This document shows positions 1 through 7,414 of a DNA stretch of 16,032 nt, in pieces. Numbering within the stretch: the stretch's first letter is position 1; each line of letters opens with the position of its first letter. The DNA is from an uncultured Collinsella sp. (GTDB lineage Bacteria > Actinomycetota > Coriobacteriia > Coriobacteriales > Coriobacteriaceae), in contig CABUOA010000038.1 of assembly GCA_902493145.1 (NCBI GenBank), forward strand, positions 1 to 16,032, given 5' to 3'. The notes below the pieces were generated by a model. The model had not been told where the DNA came from, did not search any database, and saw only the letters and a list, made by a program, of their open reading frames with translations. Position numbers and translations under genes: made by a program.

Positions 1-2
1 GT

Positions 3-35
3 GAATGAGGGTGCCGTTGGCGCCTTCATTCTTTA
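3..35 (+). terminator. Hairpin terminator at window edge
   Basis: A 13-bp stem (GAATGAGGGTGCC at 3-15 with GGCGCCTTCATTC at 19-31, two G-T wobbles, loop GTT) is followed by CTTTATATAT. On the plus strand this reads as a rho-independent terminator for a gene left of the window, though the T-tract is short. It also lies just beyond the 3' end of the minus-strand AraC gene, so it may end both transcripts; the sequence needed to see a T-tract on the minus strand is outside the window. Confidence 0.55.
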
Positions 36-1031
36 TATATGTTGGGAGCGCCAAGCGGTGGGGGTGGTGCCGGTGTGTTGCTTGAAGGCTTGGGCGAAGG
101 CAGCCTGCTGAGGGTAGCCTAGACGCTCTGCCACCTGCGCTATCGTGAGCGCGCTATCGGCCAAAAGGTCCTGTGCTCGCTCCATACGGCGTCTGCGAAT
201 GTAGGCGCCCAGGGACTCGTCAGTTTGGGCCTTAAAGGTGGCGCATAGCTTGGAGCGGCTTGTGTAGAGCCTCTCGGCCACCTCGTTGATACCCACACGC
301 CTGCCTTTGTCGAGCGCGCGCTCAATCATTGCCGTTGCTTCTTCGGCAATGGTTATGCTGACGCGTGTGTCTGCCGCCTGCCGCGCCTGCTTGTGGGCCG
401 CGCGCGAACAGGCGAGCTCCGCGACCATGGTCTCCACGATGCCCTGCATATAGACGTGTCCGCCTGCGGTGCGGGCGCGGTCCTCGTTAATCCTGCGCAA
501 CGTGTGGCAGATGGCAGACGTCGCCTCCTCGTGCCATGGCTCGGCAAACGCCTCAAAGACCCCTGCGAACTCGGTGGGATAGCGGTGCTCCAGTTCGTCA
601 AAATATCCAGGCAAAAAGAGCACCGAGCGCGAGTGATAGAGCCGCCCTGCAAACAGTGGGCTTAACTCCTCGCCACAGTTATCTTGGATAAAGCTGCACA
701 CGGCATTGTTTGGCCACGGTCCATGCAAGGGTTTAAGGTTCGCAGGCGTTATGCCAGCCTCGGGCATGCACATGAGCGTGGGCGCGCTGACTTCGCTCAC
801 GCATGCGTACGGTTCGGGTGTGTATTCGGCTAGGTACATATCGTGCGTCGGGGTAATGAAATGCTCCATGACGATGCAGGTGGGGGAGAGGGGCATGATC
901 CATGCGCGTCCGTGCGCCCGATCGTTTGCCACCTCACCGGTAAAGACGGCACCCTTGCCGGAGAACTCCAAGCCAAACTGCTCAAACTGCGGTGCGTAGA
1001 GCTCGGTTATATCGGTTGCCGCCCGCCGCAT
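33..1031 (-). CDS. AraC-family transcriptional regulator
   Basis: The 332-residue protein has an N-terminal effector-type region of no recognisable subfamily. Its C-terminal AraC double helix-turn-helix covers about residues 230-330: first helix pair near 247-268 (INEVAERLYTSRSKL), second near 295-316 (IAQVAERLGYPQQAAFAQAF), ending in the family pattern TGTTPTAWR. I chose the ATG at 1031 because GAAGGGGA lies 11 nt upstream on the minus strand. An in-frame ATG at 1052 and a TTG at 1079 would add 7 or 16 residues but have weak or no ribosome binding sites. It is divergent from the ABC transporter pair, with about 120 bp between starts. Regulators in this arrangement commonly control the adjacent transporter, so it is the likely activator of that operon; its ligand cannot be read from the sequence. 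Confidence 0.93.
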   Translation of the reverse strand: MRRAATDITELYAPQFEQFGLEFSGKGAVFTGEVANDRAHGRAWIMPLSPTCIVMEHFITPTHDMYLAEYTPEPYACVSEVSAPTLMCMPEAGITPANLKPLHGPWPNNAVCSFIQDNCGEELSPLFAGRLYHSRSVLFLPGYFDELEHRYPTEFAGVFEAFAEPWHEEATSAICHTLRRINEDRARTAGGHVYMQGIVETMVAELACSRAAHKQARQAADTRVSITIAEEATAMIERALDKGRRVGINEVAERLYTSRSKLCATFKAQTDESLGAYIRRRRMERAQDLLADSALTIAQVAERLGYPQQAAFAQAFKQHTGTTPTAWRSQHI

Positions 1032-1151
1032 TTTCAAAAGCGTCCCCTTCATTTGCGAAAACGTCCACGCCTGGCCCAACTGTGTGCCTTGGCTAACACG
1101 CCCATGATAAGTTTCTTACGGTTAACTCTCAAGCCGTTAGAAAGGAATCTC

Positions 1152-2978
1152 ATGGCAAAGGGATCAAAAAAGGAAGGTGGCGGCATCGGCGAGCTGCTTG
1201 CATATGCCGGTGAACGTAAATTCCTAACGTATTTGGGCATGGCCCTCTCGGCGCTCTCGCAGCTGCTGAGCTTTGGCCCGTACGTGTGCATCTGGCTTGT
1301 TGCGCGAGATCTTATCGCCGTGGCGCCCAACTGGAGCGAGGCCGCCAATATCGCGATGTATGGTTGGTGGGCTGTGGGCTTTGCCCTGGCGAGCATTGTG
1401 GTCTATTTTGTGGGACTCATGTGCACGCACCTGTCCGCGTTTCGCTGCGCATCCAATATCCGCAAGGCTACGAGCGAGCATCTGCTTAAGCTGCCGCTCG
1501 GCTACTTTGACACGCACGCCACCGGTGAGCTGCGCCGTATCGTAGACGGTTGTGCCGCCTCCACCGAGACGCTGCTCGCGCACATGCTGCCCGATATCGC
1601 CGGTGCCACCGCCATGGTCGTGGGCCTGCTTGTGCTGCTATTTGCCCTCGATTGGCGTTTGGGCGCGGCATGCTTAATCTCGGTCGTCGTTTCGTTTTGC
1701 GCCATGGCCACCATGATGAGCGGCAAGGGCGCCGAGTTTATGAAGGCTTACATGGGCGCGCTGGTCAAGATGAACAAGACCGGCACCGAATACGTACGCG
1801 GCATCCCCGTGGTCAAGGTATTCCAGCAGACGGTCTACTCCTTTAAGGCGTTCCACGATGCGATCGCCGAATACGCCGACATGGCACAAAGCTATGCGGG
1901 CACGTTTTGCCGAGGTCCGCAGGTACTCAACCTTACCGCGCTCAACGGCCTTGTGGCATTTCTTTTGCCTGTGGCGCTGCTGCTGGCGCCGGGCGAGACG
2001 GACTTCGCGCACTTTATGGTCAATTTTACGTTTTACGCGATCTTTTCGGCCGTGGTGCCGACGGCCATGACCAAGCTTATGTTTGTGGGCGAGGCGTCTC
2101 AGATGAGTGCTGATTCGCTGGCTCGCATCCGAAGCGTTATGGATTCCAAGCAGCTCTCCGTGCCCGCTCAACCCAAGCACCCCGCTGGCAGCGATGTGCG
2201 CTTTGAGGACGTGAGCTTTACCTACGAGGGTGCTGAGGCGCCTGCCGTCGATCATGTGAGCTTTAGCGTTCCCGCAGGTAGCACCCTTGCGCTTGTGGGT
2301 CCTTCGGGCGGCGGCAAGTCAACCTGCGCAAGCCTGATCCCGCGTTTTTGGGATGTTTCCTTGGGTCGTGTGCTCGTGGGCGGCGTAGACGTTCGCGACA
2401 TGGATCCGCACGAGCTCATGGACCAGGTCGCCTTTGTGTTTCAGACCAACCAGCTGTTCCGCCAAACACTTGCCGATAACGTGCGCGCCTCCAAGCCTTC
2501 GGCCACTGACGACGAAGTGCGCGCGGCCCTCTCCGCGGCCCAGTGCGACGATATCGTGGCCAAGCTCCCGCAGGGCATCGACACCATGCTCGGCGCCGGC
2601 GGGGCGTACCTTTCGGGCGGCGAGGTCCAGCGCGTGGCGCTCGCCCGCGCAATCCTTAAGGACGCGCCCATCGTGGTGCTCGACGAGGCCACGGCCTTTG
2701 CCGACCCCGAGAACGAGGCACTCATCCAGCGCGCCTTTAGCAAGCTGGCGGCGGGTCGCACGGTCATTATGATTGCGCACCGACTCTCGACTGTAGTGGG
2801 GGCCGACAAGATCGTGGTGCTCAACCAAGGTAGCGTGCAGGAGACTGGCACCCATGCCGAGCTGCTGTCCCAAAAAGGCCTGTACGCCAAGATGTGGGCC
2901 GAATACGAACAGGCCGCGAGCTGGAAAATCACTGCAGCGACCGCGGATGCCGCCGTCACGAAGGGAGGCGAGGCCTAA
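1152..2978 (+). CDS. ABC transporter half-subunit 1 (permease-ATPase fusion)
   Basis: This 608-residue protein has an exporter-type transmembrane domain (about residues 25-310, roughly six hydrophobic segments) fused to an ATPase domain (about 345-590). Visible motifs are Walker A GPSGGGKST (383-391), Q-loop Gln431, signature LSGGE (487-491), Walker B with catalytic Glu512, and H-loop His543. The D-loop reads AFADPE instead of the usual SALD-type sequence, a variant I associate from memory with YbtP/YbtQ and IrtA/IrtB-like half transporters. The start is the ATG at 1152 after GAAAGGA; an in-frame upstream extension to 843 overlaps the AraC gene and is not credible. The next subunit begins at the base after this stop codon, so the two are translationally coupled and probably form a heterodimer in the cytoplasmic membrane. 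Substrate and direction (siderophore or metal-chelate uptake, or peptide/drug export) are undetermined. Confidence 0.95.
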   Translation: MAKGSKKEGGGIGELLAYAGERKFLTYLGMALSALSQLLSFGPYVCIWLVARDLIAVAPNWSEAANIAMYGWWAVGFALASIVVYFVGLMCTHLSAFRCASNIRKATSEHLLKLPLGYFDTHATGELRRIVDGCAASTETLLAHMLPDIAGATAMVVGLLVLLFALDWRLGAACLISVVVSFCAMATMMSGKGAEFMKAYMGALVKMNKTGTEYVRGIPVVKVFQQTVYSFKAFHDAIAEYADMAQSYAGTFCRGPQVLNLTALNGLVAFLLPVALLLAPGETDFAHFMVNFTFYAIFSAVVPTAMTKLMFVGEASQMSADSLARIRSVMDSKQLSVPAQPKHPAGSDVRFEDVSFTYEGAEAPAVDHVSFSVPAGSTLALVGPSGGGKSTCASLIPRFWDVSLGRVLVGGVDVRDMDPHELMDQVAFVFQTNQLFRQTLADNVRASKPSATDDEVRAALSAAQCDDIVAKLPQGIDTMLGAGGAYLSGGEVQRVALARAILKDAPIVVLDEATAFADPENEALIQRAFSKLAAGRTVIMIAHRLSTVVGADKIVVLNQGSVQETGTHAELLSQKGLYAKMWAEYEQAASWKITAATADAAVTKGGEA

Positions 2979-4736
2979 ATGTTCGCCTCATTCCAAAAGA
3001 AGTATTTCCTATCCGATAAAGGCGTCGCCGGCGTAAAACGCGGCATTTTCTGGACCGCGCTCACCAATCTCATTACCATGGCCGGCATGGGCTTATTGTT
3101 CCTGGTCATGGCCGGTTTTGTCGAACATCTCGCCACCGGTGCCGACCTGCCGGATGCCCTGCCGATTGTGGGCGGCCTCCTGGTCTTTTTCGTGTTGCTC
3201 TTTGCCTCTAACTGGCAGCAGTATTACTACACCTACTGCATCTTTTACGAGGAGTGCGGCAAGCAGCGTATGGAGATTGCCGAGCGCTTACGCAAGCTGC
3301 CGCTGTCGTTTTTTGGCCGTCGTGATCTGGCCGATTTAACCGAGACCATTATGGGCGACGTCCAGGCCATGGAGCACGCCTACAGCCACGTGCTGGGAGA
3401 GCTTTGGGGTGCCATCATCGCAAGTGCCATTGTGTTCGTGGCGTCGCTGTTCTTTTGCTGGCAGCTGGCGATCGCGGCGTTTTGGAGCGTGCCCGTGGCC
3501 TTTGCCGTGCTGTATCTGACACGCGGCCCCATGACCCCGGTGTTCGACCATGTGCGTGCCGAGAAGGTCAAGGTTACCGAGGCGATCCAGGAGACGCTCG
3601 ACTGCGTGCGCGAGATCCGTGCCACCAACCAGGAGGCTCATTATCTTGAGGGGCTCAACGCCGTGATCGATGCCGAGGAGCGCGAGACCACCAAGGGCGA
3701 GCTCGCCAATGGGCTTTTGGTCAACTCCGCCTTTGCCATCCTGCGCCTGGGGATTGCCACCACGTTGGTCACGGGCGCTGCGATGGTCGCCTCCGGCCAG
3801 GTCGACTTTTTGATGATGTTTGCCTTCCTGCTTATGGTGAGCCGCATCTATGCGCCCTTTGATCAGGCGCTGATGCTGATGTCCGAGCTGTTTGCCGCCG
3901 AGTCGTCGGCCAAGCGCATGCGTTCCATCATGGAAGAGCCCGTGGCGCGGGGTAGCGAGCAGTTTGAGCCCGTAGGCCACGATGTGGTGTTCAATCACGT
4001 GGCATTTGGCTATGGTGCGGGCGAGGACGGCCGCGCCGGCGAGAAAGTTCTTACCGATGTGAGCTTTACCGCCAAGGAAGGCGAGGTCACGGCACTGGTC
4101 GGTCCTTCGGGCTCCGGTAAGTCCACGGTGAGCCGCCTGGCCGCGCGCTTTTGGGACGCCACCGAAGGCACGGTCACCGTGGGCGGCGTGGATGTTGCGA
4201 GCGTGGATCCCGAGGTGCTGCTGCGCGACTACGCCATTGTGTTCCAAGACGTGCTGCTCTTTGACGACACGGTGATGGGAAACATCCGCCTCGGGCGTCG
4301 TGGCGCCACCGATGAGGAAGTGCTTGCTGCCGCGCGTGCCGCCAACTGCGACGAGTTTGTGAGCCGCATGCCGCAGGGCTATGACACCATGATCGGCGAG
4401 AACGGCTCCAAGCTGTCCGGCGGTGAGCGCCAGCGCATCTCTATCGCCCGTGCGCTGCTCAAAGACGCGCCGATCGTGTTGCTGGACGAGGCGACGGCGA
4501 GTTTGGATGTGGAGAACGAGACCGTGGTGCAGCAGGCGCTTTCCCGCCTGCTCGCAGGCAAGACGGTTATCGTGATCGCCCACCGTATGCGCACGGTAGA
4601 AAATGCCGATAAGATCGTTGTGCTCAAGGATGGTGTGGTAGCCGAGCAGGGCACTCCGGCGCAGCTCAAGGCGGCAGGTGGAGAATTCGCCCGCATGGTG
4701 GCGCTGCAAAAGGAAGCAGCTACCTGGCAGTTGTAA
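2979..4736 (+). CDS. ABC transporter half-subunit 2 (permease-ATPase fusion)
   Basis: This 585-residue partner of the preceding subunit has a transmembrane domain at about residues 20-310 and an ATPase domain at about 335-575. Motifs are Walker A GPSGSGKST (375-383), Q-loop Gln423, signature LSGGE (479-483), Walker B with Glu504, D-loop SLD and H-loop His535, all canonical. The ATG at 2979 directly follows the previous TAA, and AAGGGAGG at 2961-2968 inside the upstream gene serves as ribosome binding site. Both subunits keep a signature motif and catalytic glutamate, so both composite ATP sites may be active, unlike many heterodimeric exporters in which one site is degenerate. The adjacent AraC regulator and the tandem arrangement recall Ybt-type siderophore transport loci, but no siderophore genes are in the window. 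Confidence 0.95.
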   Translation: MFASFQKKYFLSDKGVAGVKRGIFWTALTNLITMAGMGLLFLVMAGFVEHLATGADLPDALPIVGGLLVFFVLLFASNWQQYYYTYCIFYEECGKQRMEIAERLRKLPLSFFGRRDLADLTETIMGDVQAMEHAYSHVLGELWGAIIASAIVFVASLFFCWQLAIAAFWSVPVAFAVLYLTRGPMTPVFDHVRAEKVKVTEAIQETLDCVREIRATNQEAHYLEGLNAVIDAEERETTKGELANGLLVNSAFAILRLGIATTLVTGAAMVASGQVDFLMMFAFLLMVSRIYAPFDQALMLMSELFAAESSAKRMRSIMEEPVARGSEQFEPVGHDVVFNHVAFGYGAGEDGRAGEKVLTDVSFTAKEGEVTALVGPSGSGKSTVSRLAARFWDATEGTVTVGGVDVASVDPEVLLRDYAIVFQDVLLFDDTVMGNIRLGRRGATDEEVLAAARAANCDEFVSRMPQGYDTMIGENGSKLSGGERQRISIARALLKDAPIVLLDEATASLDVENETVVQQALSRLLAGKTVIVIAHRMRTVENADKIVVLKDGVVAEQGTPAQLKAAGGEFARMVALQKEAATWQL

Positions 4737-4744
4737 GAAGGGGC

Positions 4745-4761
4745 AAAGGGACAGTCCCTTT
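4745..4761 (+). terminator. Short hairpin after the ABC operon
   Basis: Seven-bp arms AAAGGGA (4745-4751) and TCCCTTT (4755-4761) flank the loop CAG, eight bases after the ABC stop codon. The stem is symmetric and ends in TTT, so it may act as a weak terminator. The motif also looks like the short GGGACAGTCCC palindromes dispersed through some bacterial genomes; a count across the genome would distinguish these. Confidence 0.45.
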
Positions 4762-4767
4762 CTCACA

Positions 4768-4796
4768 TTGACAATCGGTTACTCCGCATCGTTAAT
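4768..4796 (+). promoter_or_regulatory. Promoter of the metal ATPase operon
   Basis: A consensus -35 box TTGACA (4768-4773) is separated by 17 bp from GTTAAT (4791-4796), a partial match to TATAAT. A start site near 4803 would place the adjacent palindrome directly on the start site, as expected for a repressed promoter. Confidence 0.5.
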
Positions 4797-4803
4797 TTTC
4801 AAA

Positions 4804-4823
4804 AGGTTAGCCATGGCTGACCT
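4804..4823. promoter_or_regulatory. Candidate repressor operator (20-bp palindrome)
   Basis: AGGTTAGCCATGGCTGACCT is a palindrome with 9 of 10 base pairs matched; the only mismatch is T4808 against G4819. The half-site AGGTTAGCC resembles the half-site of DtxR/IdeR-type metal repressors (AGGTTAG), but the spacing differs from the classic iron box. It lies just downstream of the predicted -10 and upstream of metal-transport genes, so a metalloregulator site is a reasonable inference. Confidence 0.55.
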
Positions 4824-4862
4824 AGATAGTTAGATAAAATTGAGATATTTCAAAAGCGTGCT

Positions 4863-4916
4863 CGAGCAAACTTGTTTACTCGGGTGCTGAGGCACCATGC
4901 CGCGTTCAATGCGGCA
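4863..4916 (+). promoter_or_regulatory. Structured leader before the PacL-like gene
   Basis: Three dyads lie in succession. The first, 4863-4882, is an imperfect palindrome (CGAGcAAACttGTTTaCTCG, 8 of 10 pairs). The second is a stem GGTGC (4883-4887) with GCACC (4892-4896) and loop TGAG. The third is a stem TGCCGC (4898-4903) with GCGGCA (4911-4916), whose 3' arm ends about two bases before the AAGGGAG ribosome binding site. They could be RNA leader hairpins that modulate translation, or the first may be a second protein-binding site. I do not recognise a known riboswitch here. Confidence 0.45.
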
Positions 4917-4931
4917 AAAGGGAGAAGCAAC

Positions 4932-5177
4932 ATGAAGAAGTCGACGTTCAATACCCTGCTTGTCGGTGGCGGTTTTCTGCTTGGCACGGCCGGCATCAAG
5001 CTGCTTACCAGCGCTCCGGTCAAGAATGTCTGCGTGCAGGGTATTGCGTGCGGTATGCGCATCAAGAACGGCTACCAGGACATGGTCGAGCAGGCCAAGG
5101 CTAATGTCGACGACATGGTTGCCGAGGCGGCTTACATCACCCAGAGCGAGGCCGCTGCTGACGAGGCAGCCGAGTAA
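4932..5177 (+). CDS. PacL-like small membrane partner of a P-type ATPase
   Basis: This is an 81-residue protein. Residues 7-24 form a glycine-rich hydrophobic segment (VGGGFLLGTAG region) that is probably a single membrane helix. A short Cys-containing stretch follows (Cys34 and Cys40), then a charged helix and an acidic Ala/Glu tail. The pattern APVK..V.....GMR......V..AK...DDM.AEA resembles the mycobacterial DUF1490/PacL family (Rv3269-type), and also the DUF6110-like proteins I recall beside metal ATPases in Firmicutes. PacL proteins stabilise their cognate P-ATPase and bind metal through a C-terminal Asp/His motif. That motif is absent here, where the tail is only acidic. The ATG at 4932 has AAGGGAG upstream, and an 18-bp gap precedes the ATPase gene, indicating an operon. 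The family assignment rests on memory of the sequences and should be tested by profile search. Confidence 0.85.
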   Translation: MKKSTFNTLLVGGGFLLGTAGIKLLTSAPVKNVCVQGIACGMRIKNGYQDMVEQAKANVDDMVAEAAYITQSEAAADEAAE

Positions 5178-5195
5178 CGCTTCCAGGCACAAACT

Positions 5196-7271
5196 ATGAG
5201 ATTCTCGATTATTAGCGAGATCCCCGGCAGGACCCGTCTTCAATTGGCGGGTCCTGTGCCAGAGAGCGATCTCGATGCACTTCTTAAGCTTGGCGGCGAC
5301 ATCGACGGCGTGCACAAGGTGCGCGTCTACGGCCGCATCGGCCAGATGGCGCTCGAATACGATGAGCCGCGCCGCGCGAGCGTGCTCGACGCCTTGGGCG
5401 CACTCGATGCTCAGGCCATTGCCGACGCAAAGACAGGCTACGTGATGCAGCTTGAGCCACGCAAGCACAAGCTCGTCATGGATCTTGCCACACTTATCGG
5501 TGCCCATTACGCACGTCGCTGGTTCTTGCCGACGCCTCTGCGTGCGGTGTTTGTCGTGGCCGGTTACATGGCATTTTTGCGCGCTGCCCTTCATGAGCTC
5601 GCGCAGCCGCGCCTGACCGTTCCCGTGCTCGACGCTTCGGCCATCGGCATTTCGTTCGTCAAGCGTGATGTCGACACCGCGGGCCAGACGATGTTCCTGC
5701 TCAACGTGGGCGAGCTGCTCGAGGACTACACCCGCGCCATGAGCGAAAACGAGCTCATCAACTCGCTGCTCGATGTGCCCGACAAGGCGCAAAAGGTCGT
5801 CGGCGACACCGAGGTAAGCGTTGCCGCCACCGAGCTCGAGCCCGGCGACTTGGTCGCCGTGCGCACCGGCATGTCCATCTGCATCGACGGTGTTGTCGAG
5901 CAGGGGAGCGCTATGGTCAACCAGGCGACCCTGACCGGCGAGCCGCTGGCCGTCGAGCGCAGCGTGGGCGACGACGTGTTCGCCGGTACCGTCGTGGAAG
6001 ACGGCGGCATCTTGGTGCGCGTGCGCGCCAATACGGCGCAAACCAAACTGCGCTCAATCGTCTCGCTCGTGCAGACGGCCGACTCGCTCAAGTCCGAGGG
6101 CCAGTCGCATATGGAGGACCTTGCCAACAAGATCGTCCCGTGGAACTTCCTGCTCGCGGGCCTGGTTGCGCTTACTACCCGCAGCCTCATCAAGACCTCG
6201 GCGGCACTGATGGTCGACTACTCGTGCGCACTCAAGCTCACGGGTTCCGTTGCCGTCATGACCGCTATGAGCGATGCTGCCAAGATGGGCGTCATGGTCA
6301 AGGGCGCGAAGTACTTTGAGTCGTTTGCCAAGGCCGACACCATTGTGTTTGACAAGACCGGCACGCTTACCGAGGCGCAGCCGCGTCTTGCCTGCGTGCT
6401 CACCACCGATGGCTGGAGCGAGGACGAGGTCCTGCGCCTTTCCGCTTGCTTGGAGGAGCATTTTCCGCATCCGGTGGCGCGTGCCGTGGTCAATGCGGCA
6501 CGCGAGCGCGGGCTCGAGCACCGCGAGCGCCATGCCGCGGTCGAGTACATCGTGGCGCACGGCATCGCTTCGTCCATCGAGGGGCGTCGCGCCATTATCG
6601 GTTCGGCGCACTTTGTATTTGAGGACGAGGGTGCGCAGCTCGAGTCCGACATCAAGGAGCAAATCGAGCTCCAGATGCAAGGCCTGTCGCCGCTGTATCT
6701 GGCGGTCGACGGCAAGGTCGTCGGCGTGCTCGGCATCGAGGATCCGCTCAAGCCCGGCGTCCGTGAGGCCATCGCCGACCTACATGCGCTGGGCGTCAAG
6801 CATGTCGTTATGCTCACGGGCGATTCGGAGCGCACGGCCGAGCGCATTGCGCGCGAGGCGGGTGTCGACGAGTTTAAGGCCGAGCTGCTGCCCGAGGACA
6901 AGTACGCCTATGTGGAGCGCATTAAGGGTGAGAGGCGCCACGTTGCCATGGTGGGCGACGGCGTCAACGATTCGCCGGCGCTGGGCCTGGCCGACGTGGG
7001 GCTGGCAATGGGTGGCGGAAGCGACATCGCCAAGGAGGTCGCCGATATCATCCTGACCGACACGGATCTGGCCGCGATCGTGCGTTTGCGCCGCATGAGC
7101 CAGGGCCTCATTGATCGTCTGACGAGCTCCTACTCTAAGGTGATGCTCACCAACTCGGCGCTGTTGGCATTGGGTATTACCGGCGCGATTACCCCGCAGA
7201 CGTCGTCACTGCTGCACAACGGCTCGACGATTGCCTACAGCCTGGGCAACGCAAAGGCGTACCTGCGTTAG
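5196..7271 (+). CDS. P1B-type heavy-metal translocating ATPase
   Basis: This 691-residue ATPase should pump a metal cation across the cytoplasmic membrane. Residues 1-70 form an HMA-like fold (EIPGRTRLQL, then GVHKVRVYGRIG) lacking the metal-binding CxxC. Catalytic motifs are complete: TGEP (247-250) in the actuator domain, DKTGTLT with phosphorylated Asp386, HP (425-426) in the nucleotide domain, TGDS (541-544) and GDGVND (587-592). The transmembrane metal motif reads DYSCALKL (341-348), with Ser-Cys-Ala where Cu/Zn pumps have CPC. The last helix region carries HNGSTIAYS. Together with the PacL-like partner upstream this points to the CtpC-like group, where manganese or zinc export has been reported. 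The start ATG at 5196 has a poor ribosome binding site, so translation is probably coupled to the upstream gene. Metal specificity is not readable from sequence alone. Confidence 0.94.
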   Translation: MRFSIISEIPGRTRLQLAGPVPESDLDALLKLGGDIDGVHKVRVYGRIGQMALEYDEPRRASVLDALGALDAQAIADAKTGYVMQLEPRKHKLVMDLATLIGAHYARRWFLPTPLRAVFVVAGYMAFLRAALHELAQPRLTVPVLDASAIGISFVKRDVDTAGQTMFLLNVGELLEDYTRAMSENELINSLLDVPDKAQKVVGDTEVSVAATELEPGDLVAVRTGMSICIDGVVEQGSAMVNQATLTGEPLAVERSVGDDVFAGTVVEDGGILVRVRANTAQTKLRSIVSLVQTADSLKSEGQSHMEDLANKIVPWNFLLAGLVALTTRSLIKTSAALMVDYSCALKLTGSVAVMTAMSDAAKMGVMVKGAKYFESFAKADTIVFDKTGTLTEAQPRLACVLTTDGWSEDEVLRLSACLEEHFPHPVARAVVNAARERGLEHRERHAAVEYIVAHGIASSIEGRRAIIGSAHFVFEDEGAQLESDIKEQIELQMQGLSPLYLAVDGKVVGVLGIEDPLKPGVREAIADLHALGVKHVVMLTGDSERTAERIAREAGVDEFKAELLPEDKYAYVERIKGERRHVAMVGDGVNDSPALGLADVGLAMGGGSDIAKEVADIILTDTDLAAIVRLRRMSQGLIDRLTSSYSKVMLTNSALLALGITGAITPQTSSLLHNGSTIAYSLGNAKAYLR

Positions 7272-7345
7272 CAGACGTGTTCGCCCACGTTATCTGGCCT
7301 GCGCCCAGACGGCATCGGTGTCGTCCAGGCGCAGGCCTTTTACAT

Positions 7346-7374
7346 TTGACCATTTGCTATCCTCTCTATATAGT
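7346..7374 (+). promoter_or_regulatory. Promoter of the toxin-antitoxin operon
   Basis: TTGACC (7346-7351) and TATAGT (7369-7374) are separated by 17 bp and match the sigma-70-type consensus at five of six positions each. The predicted start falls within the inverted repeat at 7376-7394. Confidence 0.75.
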
Positions 7375-7375
7375 G

Positions 7376-7394
7376 TTGCTAGCGACGCTAGCAA
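7376..7394. promoter_or_regulatory. Inverted-repeat operator of the TA operon
   Basis: Perfect 8-bp arms TTGCTAGC (7376-7383) and GCTAGCAA (7387-7394) flank GAC, two bases after the -10 box. Type II antitoxins usually repress their own promoter through such repeats, so this is the probable binding site of the adjacent ribbon-helix-helix antitoxin. Confidence 0.7.
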
Positions 7395-7414
7395 TTGAAG
7401 GGAGCGGGATCAAC

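Noticed and set aside
843..1151. In-frame N-terminal extension of ABC subunit 1
   Set aside because: It would overlap the AraC gene on the opposite strand and has no homology-like content; the ATG at 1152 with GAAAGGA fits the family.
3336..4766. 476-residue open frame on the minus strand
   Set aside because: It lies wholly antisense to ABC subunit 2, has a His/Arg-rich low-information composition and no motifs; it reflects GC-biased codon positions of the real gene.
4804..4823. Classic IdeR/DtxR iron box
   Set aside because: The half-site is similar, but the two halves are too far apart compared with the 19-bp iron box, so only a DtxR-like site is claimed.
4830..6041. 403-residue open frame on the minus strand
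   Set aside because: It is antisense to the PacL-like and P1B ATPase genes, whose motifs are clear, and it has no recognisable domain.
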